Counted from the first letter of the stretch, positions 10,681 through 21,969 are shown. The stretch: DNA of 64,000 nucleotides from Nyssa sinensis (GCA_008638375.1 CM018051.1:38262177-38326176), one strand, 5' to 3'. Made by a program: numbers and translations. Notes: generated from the letters alone by a model not told the origin.

Positions 10681-12195
10681 GTGGAAGGTTGCCCATCTAG
10701 CATTGAAGAACCCCTGAGCCCAAGGGGACGAGACAGCCGAGCCAAACCCGTTGGCGAGCCCATCAAAGTGTTGGTCAGTTCAGAGTCAGAGGGGCGCTAT
10801 TTGTACATCGGCCCAAATCTGACGCACACCGAGCAAGAGAAAATAGTCAGGTTTCTGAAAGACAACCTCTCTATATTTGCTTGGGAGACTAGAGATATGG
10901 AGGGTATAGATCCTAACCTCATAACTCACAAACTGATGGTAGATCCAGATCACCCACCAGTCAGACAGAAGAGAAGGCCGATTGCTCCTGAACGACATCG
11001 GATTATAAATGAAGAAGTCTAGAGGCTGCTTGAAGCCAGGATGATACGAGAAGTGTTCTATCCCGAGTGGCTAGCCAACACCGTCCTGGTCAAGAAGAAA
11101 AATGGCAAGTGAAGAGTTTGCGTTGATTATACAGACCTCAATAAGGCGTGCCCCAAAGACAGCTTTCTACTGCCAAGGATAGATCAACTGGTTGACGCCA
11201 CTGCCGGGCACGAGCTCATGAGCTTCATGGATGCCTACTCTGGGTACAACCAAATTCAGATGTACCCTCCAAATCAAGAGAAGACAGCCTTCATAACCGA
11301 ACGAGGTCTCTACTGTTATAGAGTAATGCCTTTCGATTTGAAGAACGCTGGAGCCACTTACCAGCAGTTGCTGAACAAGATGTTCAGCCTGCTGCTCGGC
11401 AATACCATGGAGGTATACATTGACGATATGCTGGTCAAAAGTCTGTAGAAAGCTAGTCACCTTCAGCACTTAGCCCAGACCTTCGATATCCTAAGGCAGC
11501 ACAAGATGAAGCTCAACCCCTCGAAATGTACCTTCGGGGTGACGAAGGGAAAATTCTTGGGATACATTGTCTCTTAGAGGGGTATCGAAGCAGACCCCAC
11601 TCAGATCCAGGCTCTGATTGGACTGAAGTCACCAAAAACCAGAAAGGACATTCAGGCACTGAATGGCAGAATCGCGGCACTAAGCAGATTTATCTCCAAG
11701 TCCACTGATCGCTGCCTACCTTTCTTCAAAGCTCTACAATGGACGAAAGAATGCGAGAAGGCTTTTCAAGAACTAAAGGAGTATCTAGCCAGAACTTCTG
11801 TCAAAACCAGTACAGGGAGAAAAGCTACTCTTGTACCTTGCAGTCTCTAAGAAGGCGGTCAGCTCTGCATTAGTCAGACAGGACAGAGGAGTACAGAGGC
11901 CCATATTCTATGTCAGTAGGGCACTGCTTAACACAGAAAAGAGATATCCAGAAGTAGAAAAGCTAGCCTTCGCCTTGGTCATATCAGCTCGGAAGCTCCG
12001 ACCTTATTTCTAAGCCCATTCAATTGAAATCCCAACTGCCTATCCTCTGAAGTCAATATTGAGGAAACCTGAGGTATCAGAAAGACTAGTGAAGTGGTCT
12101 GTGGAGCTAGGGGAATTCGACATATCATATGTGCCTCGAAATTCCATCAAAGGACAGGCCTTGGCTGATTTTGTTGTCGAGTTCACCCCGGCACT
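10681..12195 (+). pseudogene. Tat1 reverse transcriptase and first RNase H
   Basis: RT begins with EQEKIVRFLKDNLSIFAWE and contains ANTVLVKKKNGK, the motif A stretch FMDAYSGYNQI and the catalytic YIDDMLVKSL. In-frame stops fall at 11020 (CAG to TAG), 11110 (TGG to TGA), 11446 and 11575 (CAA/CAG to TAG). A one-base frameshift near 11797 moves the reading to frame 2. RNase H follows: YLAVSKKAVSSALV, GVQRPIFYVSRAL and YPEVEKLAFALV, with a stop at 12011 (CAA to TAA). This enzyme would copy element RNA to DNA. The frame ends in the spacer to the second RNase H, reading ALADFVVEFTP, a Tat landmark. Confidence 0.92.
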
Positions 12196-12650
12196 TCAAG
12201 ACAAGGCACAGTTCATCGAAACTTCAGGAACCTGGCTGCTCTACATCGATGGATCGTCAACCGATCAAGGCTCAGGAGTAGGCCTGGTACTACAGTCCCC
12301 TGATGGGCTCACATCAGAAAACGCATTCAGTTTGGGATTCAAAGTTTCCAACAATGAAGCAGAATATGAAGCCCTAATCTTAGGCATCAAGTTGGCCCTG
12401 GAATGCGAGGTTCAGAACCTCAAAGTCTTCTCAGACTCCCAACTGGTGGTAAGCCAAGTCCTGGGAGAATTCTCCATTAAAGATGATAGGATACTTCGGT
12501 ACTCCGAACTGGTGAACCGCTTAAAGCATTCCTTCTAGACATTCACTATCCAGAAAATTGAAAGAAGCCAGAACTGCAGAGCAGATGCTTTGGCTAACAT
12601 GGCGTCCCGCCTAAAGTCTGAAGCAAACTCCACAGTAAAAATCTCCTATT
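12196..12650 (+). pseudogene. Second, archaeal-type RNase H of Tat1
   Basis: WLLYIDGSSTDQGSGVGLVL opens the fold. The four catalytic acidic residues are visible: Asp in YIDGSS, Glu in NNEAEYEAL, Asp in FSDSQLVV and Asp in CRADALANMA. A stop at 12536 interrupts before the last motif. An additional archaeal/plant-type RNase H between the normal RT-RNase H and the integrase is known for the Tat lineage and is the main reason for placing this element there. Confidence 0.9.
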
Positions 12651-13946
12651 AGCTAGGACCTAGCATAGAGGAAGCCCAAGTTTCTCAAATTTCTGAATAG
12701 CCCCAGAGCTGGATGAATCTAATCCTTTAGTACCTACAATCCGGGCTCCTCCCAGAAGACAAAAACAAAGCTAGGAGAATCCGAATCAGAGCGGCTTGGT
12801 ACCTGATCCTGAACAACAAGCTATACAGAAGGTCGTATTCTCAACCTCTGTTAAAATGCTTAGCTCCAGAAAAATCACAATATGTCTTAGCTGAAATACA
12901 CGAAGGAATTTACGGGAATCATAATGGAGGTAGAATTATAGCTTACCGAGCTCTATCTCAGGGCTATTACTGGCCAAACATGCTAAGGTAGGCTAAGGAG
13001 TATGTCCAGAAGTGCGACAAATACCAAAGGTTTGCCCCATATCAACACCAGCCTCATCACGAGCTCATCCTGATTCCAAGTCCTTGGCCCTTTGCTCAGT
13101 GAGGGATGGACATCGTGGGTCCATTACCAAAGGCACCATCGAACAGGAAGTACGTCTTGGTAGCCATCGACTACTTCTCTAAGTGGGCCGAAGCTGAACC
13201 TCTAACACATATCACAGAAAAGAAAGTTGAGAGCTTCACTTGGAAGAACATTGTTTGCAGGTTCGGCATACTACGTGTGATTATCTCTGACAATGGGACG
13301 CAGTTCACTAGTCAAGGCTTCAAAAAATTCTGTGAAGACCTCAACATTAGGCAACACTTTGCCTCTCCAGGCCATCCACAAGTGAATGGGCAAGCAGAGG
13401 TCACCAACTGAACGATCCTTGATGGATTAAAGAAAAGGTTAGAGCAGGTTAAAGGAAAGTGGGCAGAGGAACTCTCGAGAGTTCTTTGGGCGTACAGAAC
13501 GACCGGAAGAGCTCCCACTTCTAAAACTCCCTTCTCACTGGCCTATAGTACAGAGGCAGTAATTCCGGTTGAGATCGATATGCCAACCTTGAGGACTAAA
13601 GCCTTTGAGCAAGAATCTAATGATCAGCAGCTAATGGAAAATTTTGATTTGCTTGAAGAAAGAAGGGATCAAGCCATGCATCAAGATGGAAGCCTATCAA
13701 CAGAAAATGGTCAACAAATCCAAGGTAGGACTCAAGACGGTCAGCTTTCAAGTCGAAGACCTTGTCTTAAGAAGAGTCTTTCAAAACACCAAGGATCCCA
13801 CTATGGGAAAGTTGTCACCAAACTGGGAAGGCCCCTACAAAATCACGAAGGTTGTTAGGCCTACCACCTACTGGCTAGAAGACATGACTGGGAAGCCTAT
13901 TCCTAGGCCGTGGAATGTGGAACATTTACGGAAGTACTATCAATAG
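12651..13946 (+). pseudogene. Tat1 integrase
   Basis: Zinc-binding N-terminus: the two His are present (HEGIYGNH), but the second Cys of CxxC is Tyr (CDKYQRF, G-to-A change). The catalytic core has Asp in GMDIVGPLPK, Asp in ISDNGTQFTS and Glu in NGQAEVTN with 35 residues between the last two (DD35E). Stops occur at 13103 (TGG to TGA) and 13409 (CGA to TGA). Near 13690 the frame shifts and the C-terminus continues as FQVEDLVLRRV...GKLSPNWEGPY and ends PRPWNVEHLRKYYQ, the usual Tat end. Integrase would insert the cDNA. No chromodomain is visible. Confidence 0.92.
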
Positions 13947-13993
13947 AGATGTTTCTTTCTTTTTTTATGGCTTCATAGAATGTTCATCTTTTA

Positions 13994-14490
13994 AATGCAC
14001 AGGCCTCCAAAGCCTGGTCTATAATGTACAAGTCTTAGTACTTGGTCCATCTATAATGCACAGGCCTCTAGAACCTGGTCCATAATGTACAAGTCTTAGT
14101 ACTTGGTCCATCTATAATGCACTGGCTTCCAGAGCCTGGTCTATAATGTACAAGTCTTAGTACTTGGTCCATCTATAATGCACAGGCCCCTAGAGCCTGG
14201 TCCATAATGTACAAGTCTTAGTACTTGGGCCATCTATAATGCACAGGCCCCTAGAGCCTGGTCCATAATGTACAAGTCTTAGTACTTGGTCCATCTATAA
14301 TGCACAAGGCCTCCAGAGCCTGGTCCATAATGTACAAGTCTTAGTACTTAGTCCATCTATAATGCACAGGCCTACAGAGCCTGGTCCATAATGTACAAGT
14401 CTTAAGTACTTGGTCCATCTTTTAATGCACAGGCTTCCAAAGCCTGGTCCATCCCTAATGCACAGGCCTTCCGAGCCTAGTCCATCTTCA
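13994..14490 (+). repeat. 61-bp tandem array downstream of pol
   Basis: Units start AATGCACAGGCC at 13994, 14055, 14116, 14177, 14238, 14299, 14361, 14424 and a short one at 14457. The spacing is 61 bp five times, then 62, 63 and 33. Each unit carries AGCCTGGTCCATAATG, TACAAGTCTTAGTACTTGG and a second GGTCCATC. The last units are degenerate. It begins 47 bp after the integrase stop. Variable tandem repeats in this 3' untranslated region are known for Tat elements and can seed satellites. Confidence 0.95.
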
Positions 14491-14951
14491 ATATACAGAC
14501 TCTATGATCCAGTCCGTCCAAAGGCGGAAGTGTTAAGCGTCTTCAACCAGAGTCCAACTACTATCTACACAAGTCTCCCAGATCGGAACACCTTAAAGCT
14601 GATACTTAGAATTATTTGGCTTACCTACCAGCAAGCAACAAAAACTACAATACCGAGCTGATTTAAAGAATATTGGTTCAAGACTTCAAGTTTTATACAA
14701 AGTTTCTTTGATCTACTCTTAAGACATATAGAAGAGTTATTTATCAGAAGTGCACAAGAGGGTGTTCTAACTCAAAAAAGCACATTCAAACAGAAAAGAA
14801 CATCAGAATTGAGAAAAAAGAGATCAATTTTATTGATGATTCATAAAAGTTTACATCAGTACAAAAAGACTGGAAATAAAACAGAGGCTACAACAAAGAC
14901 ATCATTACATAGGCTAATACAGAAGCTACTACATCACTACGATCTGCAACA
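14491..14951. other. Tat1 3' untranslated spacer
   Basis: No gene or repeat recognised. The first 60 bp decay from the tandem array; the rest is A-rich single-copy sequence up to the end of the antisense gene at 14952. Confidence 0.5.
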
Positions 14952-15714
14952 TCATGGCTTTCTTCCTCGAACAGGAAAGGGGCCCCAAGTTCCAACCTCC
15001 ATTACCGCCGCCGCCGGCTTCCATTTGAAAGGAAGGAACCCGGAGCCCCAATCTGCATCAAGAAGCACCCAGGCCATTTCATCATCACTATCACTGGTCT
15101 CGATACCAACGGATGATGAGGGCTCTAGGTCTCAGGAGACCTCCATTCTCCACCTTCGTTTCCCTCAAATCCGGTATAACACCCCAGCCGATTTGAGCAA
15201 GGGTCTCTGCTAGGACACGAAGAAAAGGAGGCATCCCACCTTCGTCTTCATCACCAACGCTCCAAGCCTCGGTTGAATCAAGGAGGGTCCACCACCAATC
15301 GGAGAAATCTCGACCGGATGCCAAGATGGACAAGAGGACTTGTGCCTCCTTTAATCCTTCCTTGGAGACTGAATCAAGGTGAAGGTTAACTCTCGGCCAT
15401 AGTTTAATCATTCCTAACTCAGACGAAGAATCGTCAATCATCTTCAGGCAAATAATAAATTTTCTGCAACATCTAAAGTCTCTCCTACGAGGGAACAATT
15501 TAGGAACAAGAGGATTGGGCGCAACCGTATGCCCTTGCTTCCATATATATAGACCCTTGAAGTCCAAAAGCCACCCAACTGAATCGTCGCAACGGTTAAA
15601 AGAGAGGTTGGCCTCGAAATCCCAAACGACAATCGTATAAATAAATGGTACATTAAACTTGCCTCTTTGATATACCAAGAGACAGGGTACAAAGCTCTTT
15701 GAACAAAAAACCAC
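14952..15714 (-). pseudogene. Second antisense gene of Tat1, unknown function
   Basis: On the strand opposite gag-pol an unbroken 207-codon frame runs 15714 to 15091 (MVFCSKSF...). It includes WLLDFKGLYIWKQG, LFPRRRDFRCC, FSDWWWTLLDSTEAW and LAETLAQIGWGVIPDL. Near 15135 another frame takes over and reads EPSSSVGIETSDSDDEMAW and FLPFKWKPAAAV before stopping at 14952, so a small indel probably splits one protein of about 250 residues. I do not recognise a family. That this frame stays open while all sense genes are full of stops is notable. It could also be a 3' exon of the antisense gene upstream at 16306-18221. Confidence 0.5.
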
Positions 15715-16305
15715 AGTCCAACACTGAAGCTTCTGAATTAGTAAAGAGGGGGGGCAAAGTCTAAATGTACAAACCTCCTATCCGGTATACAGACCCTCCA
15801 GTCTTATCTATTTTATGACAGGCCATTCATACGACAAAAGCCAACAGCTCTGATATATCCTGGTCCTAAGGGCTCAAAAACAGCAGTGTTGGTCATCGTA
15901 ATGATGAGCACAAGCTGCCTGGTTATTTTCACAAGTCTTTGGTTCAAAGCAATCTACTTCAGAACTCTACAGAGTTTACTCCCACTCTGTGTGGTACAAA
16001 ATCAATATTGGACTCTATTTATCTGACTATGTTTGCTTTCTTATCTTATTATGATGAGATAGTCGAAGTTAATCTACATTCACTATTTAATTACAAGTAT
16101 CAAAGCTCAGAAGGCAACCATTAACTAGTGGACAGTTGATCTGACATGCAATGGGGCTCAGAATAACTATACTCGCAACAAATTTCACAGAAGGAAATAA
16201 CACAAGAAGAATCTGAAGAAAAGTCAATTTTACTGATTAAAGAAGGTATTTCATTACATCAAAGAGGACAGGCAAAAACAAAGAAAAATAAAAGCTGATA
16301 AAGCC
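15715..16305. other. Spacer between the two antisense genes
   Basis: About 590 bp without a recognised gene. It contains short pyrimidine runs and no long open frame. It would hold the promoter of the second antisense gene or the 3' untranslated region of the first. Confidence 0.4.
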
Positions 16306-18221
16306 TTAAGCCTTATCTGAAGGGCCAGGATCCTTTACCGAAGGAAGGTCGGTAGTTGCAGCCTTCTTGCTCGGACCAGCACCAGACTAGGCAGGTCCAG
16401 GAGCAATAATTGACGACAAGTCAAAGTCTAGGAACTTAGCCAGAAATCTAGTTCGGAAGCTCTCAAAACCAAACCGGATCAGTTCATCACCCATCTGGTC
16501 AACTTCCTCTCTCAATTCCGTCTTAGTCTCATTCTTGGCATGGTCAACTGCCTCCTGAACCGTTTGATCAAAGGTACTTCGGAGGTCGACCAACTCCGTC
16601 CGAAGTCCTGAAACCTGCCGAGCATAGATGTCCCTTTCAAACTCTGCCACGGCAAGATTGGTGCTAGCTTCCTTCAGACTCTCCTCGGCAGCCTGAACCT
16701 TGGATTGAGCTGTCCCAAGCTCCAACCTCACTTCGTCCAGGTCGGCCTTCAGCTTATCAGCCTTCTCAAGGCTCATGGGAGTCACCATTAAAGCAGCTAA
16801 ACTGTGCATGCTCTGCACAACGCAAGACAAACAAGTTAGATTGAACAAGCAAGCAAACAGAAAGGATAAGAAAAGCTTCAGAGGTTACCTTCATCTGGAG
16901 ATTCATTATCTCATTCATCAACTTTGCAGGGTTATCCCCCCTGTACCGATGAGGGCCCTGGGCCCATATCTGGTCAAAAGCCTTCTTGGCAATTTGGTAG
17001 TCTGGCTCATCAGACGGCTCGAACGGTACAGCAGGCACCTTTCCCTTCCTAGTCCTTCTGCTCGGAACGGAAGGGGCAGGAGGAAGGCCGAGACTGGAAC
17101 GACAGGTTCGGCCTCCTTCTCGGCCTCGGCAGAAGGTTGCTCGGGAGAGCCAGAAATCAACCTCCTCCTTTTAACTTGCAGAGGAGGCTCGGGCTCAACT
17201 TGGGAGGAAGCCTCCCCTACCGCCTGAGCTTCCGTCTCCGTCCATTTCGACGTCAGCCTTTTCTTGAGCTCTTCATTACGAGCAGTCATCAAGTTTTCTG
17301 GAGTAATAATAATAGTGTGAGCCCGGTTGGAAGTCGAAAGCAGCATGCGGTACTGATCTTGGAGCACGTTGGTAAACTCGGATCTCCTCTAAGCAGTCTT
17401 GACTGCACATAAACAAGAAAGGGCATATCAGATCATCAGTTCGGAAGGCACAACGAAGCTAAAACAAACCTAAGGAAATAAGCCTCACCCGTATGACCCG
17501 TGGTATGAGGGAATAGCGAGACATCACCATCCTGGAAGTCTTCATGCTCCCATCCTCCTCCAACAAAGAAGTACTACTTATTCCACATTTTATTAGAAGT
17601 GGGAACGGATGACAGGGGTCGGAACCCCTTCTTAAAGGACATGTAAAAAAGGCCTTCTGCTTTCTTAAACTTCATATCCATATTACTACGGATCAGATCC
17701 ATGGACACATCTACCTCATTTTTATGCCCTAACACTACAAACCCTAAAAGTTGCCGCCAACTATTGAGATTAAGGTCGGCAGGGCAGAGCTTATACCAAC
17801 AGAAGAATTGCCTAACTAAATCAGGCAACGGAAGTCTCAAACCCATTTCAAACCAGACAAGATAAACACATATCTCCCCGGCTTCAATATTATGGGGACG
17901 ATCCATTGGGCCTGGTACTCTGCAGGTCACATTTGAGGAAAAATTATACTTCACCCTCCACTCGTTCAGCAGGCTTTGAGTAACAGCACTCTCGCCCTCT
18001 TCTCTATGGGAAGATCTGCTAGAGGTTTCCTCAGCCTTGTCTCGGGGCTCTAGGAAGGCATCAACTATCCTAGTCTCAGGACTAGGGGGAGGTTCAACGG
18101 GCCTCTCCCCGACATCTTCGGGGGCAAGGTCACCTAGATTCTTTACAGGAGGCGACATAGCCATCTCAGAGGGATTTCCTACCCCTTCACTCACGTTTAA
18201 GGATTCAAGAGGAGTAGACAT
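16306..18221 (-). pseudogene. Spliced antisense gene of Tat1 (Transposase_28-like plus coiled coil)
   Basis: Three exons opposite to gag-pol. Exon 1, 18221-17489, starts MSTPLESLNVSEGV and carries the plant 'putative gypsy-type transposon' domain (HNIEAGEICVYLVWFEMGL, LNLNSWRQLLGFVVL). An 86-bp intron (17403-17488, GTGAGG...TGCAG) leads to exon 2, 17402-16889, with a basic KRRRL patch and a frameshift near 17070, then PSDEPDYQIAKKAFDQIW. A 76-bp intron (16813-16888, GTAACC...GTGCAG) joins, in phase 0, exon 3, 16812-16306, a coiled coil rich in Leu/Glu/Ala (SLEKADKLKADLDEVRLELG). Stops at 17574 and 17385 are TGG to TAG; another lies at 16387. Antisense genes are known in Grande-type Tat elements; the role is unknown. 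Homologous DNA in Tat3 at 42061-42786. Confidence 0.75.
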
Positions 18222-18637
18222 TACTCCCGGACTTAAAGAGGAAGAACCAAAAGAAGAGGAAAGATCAGTCGAACCTGTTCTAGACCAGAGCCTCAGAAAA
18301 CCAGTATTCTTTGAGGTCGCACACACCAACAATGGCGGACAAGATCTTCTAGCACAGTGAAAATGACGGGGAAAAGGTCATTTCAAATCTCACCCTTTAT
18401 TTATAAGCGCAGCATCAGAAGGGACCCACCAAGCCCAAACGCCATGATGGTTCGGAACAATGATGACTTCGAGAAACCCAACCATCGGCCCAGTACAATG
18501 ATGGCCTTGAAAAGACCCAATCTCTGGCTGCGCAATAAATGACGCCTCAACAGTCGCCTTGAAAGGCGAACAGGCAAGATACATGACTCTTTGAAAAAGG
18601 CTTAGCCCTAGTTGCTTGTTAACATCAAACTAGGACT
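18222..18637 (-). promoter_or_regulatory. Probable leader/promoter of the antisense gene, between it and the LTR
   Basis: The antisense frame is open upstream of the chosen ATG to 18332. TTTATTTATAAGCGC at 18400 reads GCGCTTATAAATAAA on the minus strand, a plausible TATA box about 185 bp upstream of the ATG. Thus the antisense gene may have its own promoter close to the 3' LTR. Confidence 0.4.
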
Positions 18638-18648
18638 TGGGGGGGAGT
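18637..18648 (+). other. Polypurine tract of Tat1
   Basis: CTTGGGGGGGAGTAAC lies directly before the LTR start TGATATACC at 18652. It is the only long G-run near the LTR and sits where plus-strand priming requires it. Confidence 0.8.
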
Positions 18649-18651
18649 AAC

Positions 18652-19260
18652 TGATATACCGTAAAAAAGCAGGCCAATCAGCACTTGACACGTATGCTTA
18701 TGAATCCAACTCACGCTCGGCTAACTCAGCTCACGCTCAGCCAATGGCTAAGTACTCGAACATTCAGAACAAGATAAAAGATCGGAAGTGGCGAAGCATA
18801 TGTCTCTAGAGCACATATATATCCGGATAAGGATCTCAGAGTTAATTACAAGATCCAGACCAACACTCCAGATCTCGTCACCGCCTTAGCGGTTGCCAAG
18901 CAGGGAATAAGGAAACAGTCTTCAACACGGAAACAATCTTCAACAAGGAAACTAACATCTATAATTAGCTCTATGCAATACTCCACAAGGTAACTGCAAT
19001 CTCGGATGATCAAATCCCTATATTCATGGCTCCGAATCCTAATCAACTTAGGAAGGCCACGGTCTATAAATCAAACCCTAAAGGTACGCTTTATTTTCAT
19101 GCTCATTCCTTGGCTTTCAATACAGTCTTTTCAATTCAGTTTACTTACTTAAGCGTCGGAGTGGCTACCGCCGGAGCCAATCCGGTAGTCCTCTGATCAT
19201 CTTTCTGAGTGTTCTACAGGTCACGGAGCCCACACTTATTGCGAGTCAAAAAGTGCAGCA
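18652..19260 (+). repeat. Tat1 3' LTR, complete (609 bp)
   Basis: Starts TGATATACC after the polypurine tract and ends GTGCAGCA, matching the end of the 5' LTR at 8203. The starts and ends of the Tat2 and Tat3 LTRs (TGATATACC, TGATATATC) agree. A TATA box lies at 19065. Confidence 0.93.
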
Positions 19261-19262
19261 TC

Positions 19263-19296
<34 letters not shown>

Positions 19297-21116
19297 ATTT
19301 TGAGCACAACGATAGGGGAAGAAGAAATTATACTTAAGTGTATGTGAAAATGAAAGACTGTCATTTTAGACGGGACCATGATCCCATTTAATTAGTAGAT
19401 TTAGTAACCAGAAAAGAAAATGCCACATAAACACAGAACATTAAAAAAATCTTAAGATAGTCCATTTTTAAATCATCACACCCTTATTAAAAATTTATTG
19501 GGATGTGTTGGTAATTAATTAAAAATATATAAAATATTTTGCTAAAATGGACCTTATATTTGAGTATGGAACATTGAAAATAGTCAAAATAGACATTTTC
19601 GGCGGAAAATCAATTTGTTTTACTATATTTAAAAATCTAAGGATATCTTTGAAAGTATGTTTTTAATATTTGGGGTTCTTTTGTAATTATCAAATATTTT
19701 AGGGGCAATTGTGTAAATATAGAAAGCTTAGGGAATTTTTGTAAATATAGAAAAGTTTGGGGTCCTTTGTAAATATAAAACAGTTGGGGGTCTTTTGTAA
19801 ATATCAATACATTTAGGGGCCATTTTTGTAAATATAGAATTTTTAGGGACTGTTTTGCTAATACGATAAAGTTAATGGGTGAAATTATATTTATTCAAAA
19901 ATATAGGGACTGAATTGAAATTAAATAAACCTTAATTCCTTATCATTGTGCCCAAACAAGCCTAAAGTTAATTTCTGATTAATCGGTTTGCCCATCCGAG
20001 AGTTAGCTATTTCAAAACCAACAGCCAAACATTCCCAATCTTAAGTATCATAACTTGGTTGGGCTAATTCCGATGCAACATTATTAGGCCTAACCAAACT
20101 TTTACTCATTTACTGATCTGACCTAAACATCAGGCCCCAACTATGCACTCCTTACATACCAAAAATGACGTCATTCCAACGCATCTTCTTCTTCGTCGCC
20201 ATGACACTATTCATCGTCGAACCCTAAAACTGCAATCTCTTCCTCCACTTTAGTTTGGTCCGTTTTTCAATCTTACATGATTTTAAGGTTCTTATAATGT
20301 TTTCTAGGACATGTTTTAGGAATTGAAATGCGCCAAAAGAGTTTGAAAATGCAAGACCCAAAAGTTACACCGTGACTTGTAACTAAAATTCCCACCCTCA
20401 TCTCTCAACCATTTTCATTCATCTTTATTCCTATAGGTTTGTTTTAGTGTTGGCTAGGTGCCTTAGGTGGCGAAATTTAGTTTAATCAACATTTTTCGGA
20501 AACTAGTCTCATGGTGTGTTTCATCCATACACGCATTATCTTGCAGTTTCTTCATGGTTTTCATCTTAAATGATTTCTTATAGTGTTTATGATATCTCAA
20601 TAATCAAATGTGACTTTAGACAATTTTTTTTACCTTACTGTGTTGTAGATGTATGCGTGTGTATGTAGTTTGTATATGTAAATGCATGTGTATATACGTG
20701 TATATATGTGTATGTGTGTGCTTAGGTAAAAGTTCTCACCTTTTTTCTTCTACTAGAAAACCTCTTAGCAGTCTTCCAGTTTCCTTCTTCTTCCATTTCT
20801 CTCTCCCCCCTATTAAGTGGTGACTCCATACACATTACATAGCTATATATAGCAGTCTAGGCAGTTATATTTTCTTGTTGTCCAAGTCTAGTGATATCAT
20901 ATTTTCACTATGGAGCTATTTTAGATTTTGTCAGCAATATTTCTTACTGTTTCCCCCTTATCTTGATCCCTATTGACCCCTACCATAACTGACTCCTGTT
21001 GACCCCTGCTACAAAAGCTGTAGCTATAAGTTTGGATTTACATCATCCCATGGTGTGTGTACATCTTATCTAATTCTAGTACTTTTATTAGCCTTTATTT
21101 AATTAGGGGTGTCACA
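19261..21116 (-). mobile_element. Long LTR, reverse copy (probable 3' LTR)
   Basis: Right end ...TAGGGGTGTCACA is the reverse complement of TGTGACACCCC. Directly to the right (21117-21150) the minus strand reads GACCAAACTTCTTAAAAGG then TGGCGAGAA before the LTR start, the same boundary motif as at 3384-3418 and 27350-27387, so this is a 3' LTR of a minus-strand element. The left limit is uncertain; Tat1 apparently inserted here or nearby. It begins with a TA/TG microsatellite (19262-19298). Diverged from the 3.2-4.3-kb copies. Confidence 0.55.
19655..19880 (-). repeat. Degenerate 38-45-bp tandem repeat in the reverse LTR
   Basis: About six units of TTTGGGGTCYTTTTGTAAATAT followed by an A-rich stretch. 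The LTR at 53452-57185 has a shorter version (AAAGTTTGGGGTTCTAAACAG at about 55940), so this is a feature of the LTR family expanded here. Confidence 0.65.
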
Positions 21117-21920
21117 TTCTCGCCACCTTTTAAGAAGTTTGGTCGTGCAAACTAGAAATTTTCTTTCCTCAAATCATACAATTAATGCAAAACATCATGC
21201 TTTGCCTTCATTAATATTAAAATAGTTTCCAGTGTACAAAAGATAGATCATAATACAAACTAGTCAACAGATCATTAAAGTACAAAAATGATTAATGGCA
21301 TAGTACAAAAGATGGATTACGGTCACCTGTTGATCATAGTTTACCTAATGGATCATAGTACAAAGTAAATAGAGACATCATAGCTAGTTACATGCTAATT
21401 GTTAGCTTATTCTTATCCTTATCATTATATAGTTAGGTTCAAAGTAAATTACTTTAGGGATTTCTAGCATCACTTTTTACTACATTTGGCAAATTGATAG
21501 GATCGGATTGTGGTGGTGCTATAATAGTTCTGGTCTTGGTATTTGTGCAACTAGTAGATTAGGGTAGTTTTGGTATGCATGACCTTTCCTTATACTGCAA
21601 AATTCACAATTTCTTCCCTTAGTTTTGTCCTCTATTTTCATAAAATATTGTAAATAGTCCTATTATGCCTCACTTCGAGCTTCAATCCAACACGGGTCTG
21701 CTAATTGTGGCAAATAAGTGTCATTTCTATTGTTAGTTGTCGGAGGCTATTTGCATAGAAGACTCTCCCTTCTAGAGGGACATGGAACTTGACAATATAC
21801 GTTAAGTTTTCCAAGTAATTTACTACTTGGACCATGTTCTCATTTATGGCATGGCCATACTTCACAATGTTTGTTGTCTTTGAATCCATTCCCTAAGGCA
21901 AACCTAATAGATTAGGTTAT
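21117..21920 (-). mobile_element. Internal remnant of the minus-strand long-LTR element
   Basis: Follows the boundary motif of the 3' LTR. One 62-codon minus-strand frame (21889-21701) is open, but I recognise no pol motif in it. This looks like degraded 3' internal sequence rather than a gene. Confidence 0.35.
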
Positions 21921-21966
21921 TCCAATTTCACTATGTCTTCTATACGTGTATGCACGTGTGCGTGTA

Positions 21967-21969
<3 letters not shown>

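Larger units (their letters stand above)
7718..19260 (+). mobile_element. Tat1: Ty3/gypsy Tat-lineage retrotransposon
   Basis: Near-complete element about 11.5 kb long: 5' LTR fragment, PBS, gag, protease, RT, RNase H, second (archaeal-type) RNase H, integrase, tandem array, two antisense genes, PPT and 3' LTR. The second RNase H between the RT-RNase H and the integrase is the diagnostic feature of the Tat lineage (Retand/Ogre group). The sense gag-pol runs in one frame, then shifts near 11797 and 13690, and carries about a dozen stops. The 5' LTR is cut at 7718 by a long-LTR element, so that element is younger. TCATA after 19260 would be the right target duplication; its partner is not in view. 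Confidence 0.9.

Noticed and set aside
13994..14490. Possible CRISPR-like array
   Set aside because: Units are contiguous 61-bp tandem repeats without unique spacers, in a plant retrotransposon 3' region.
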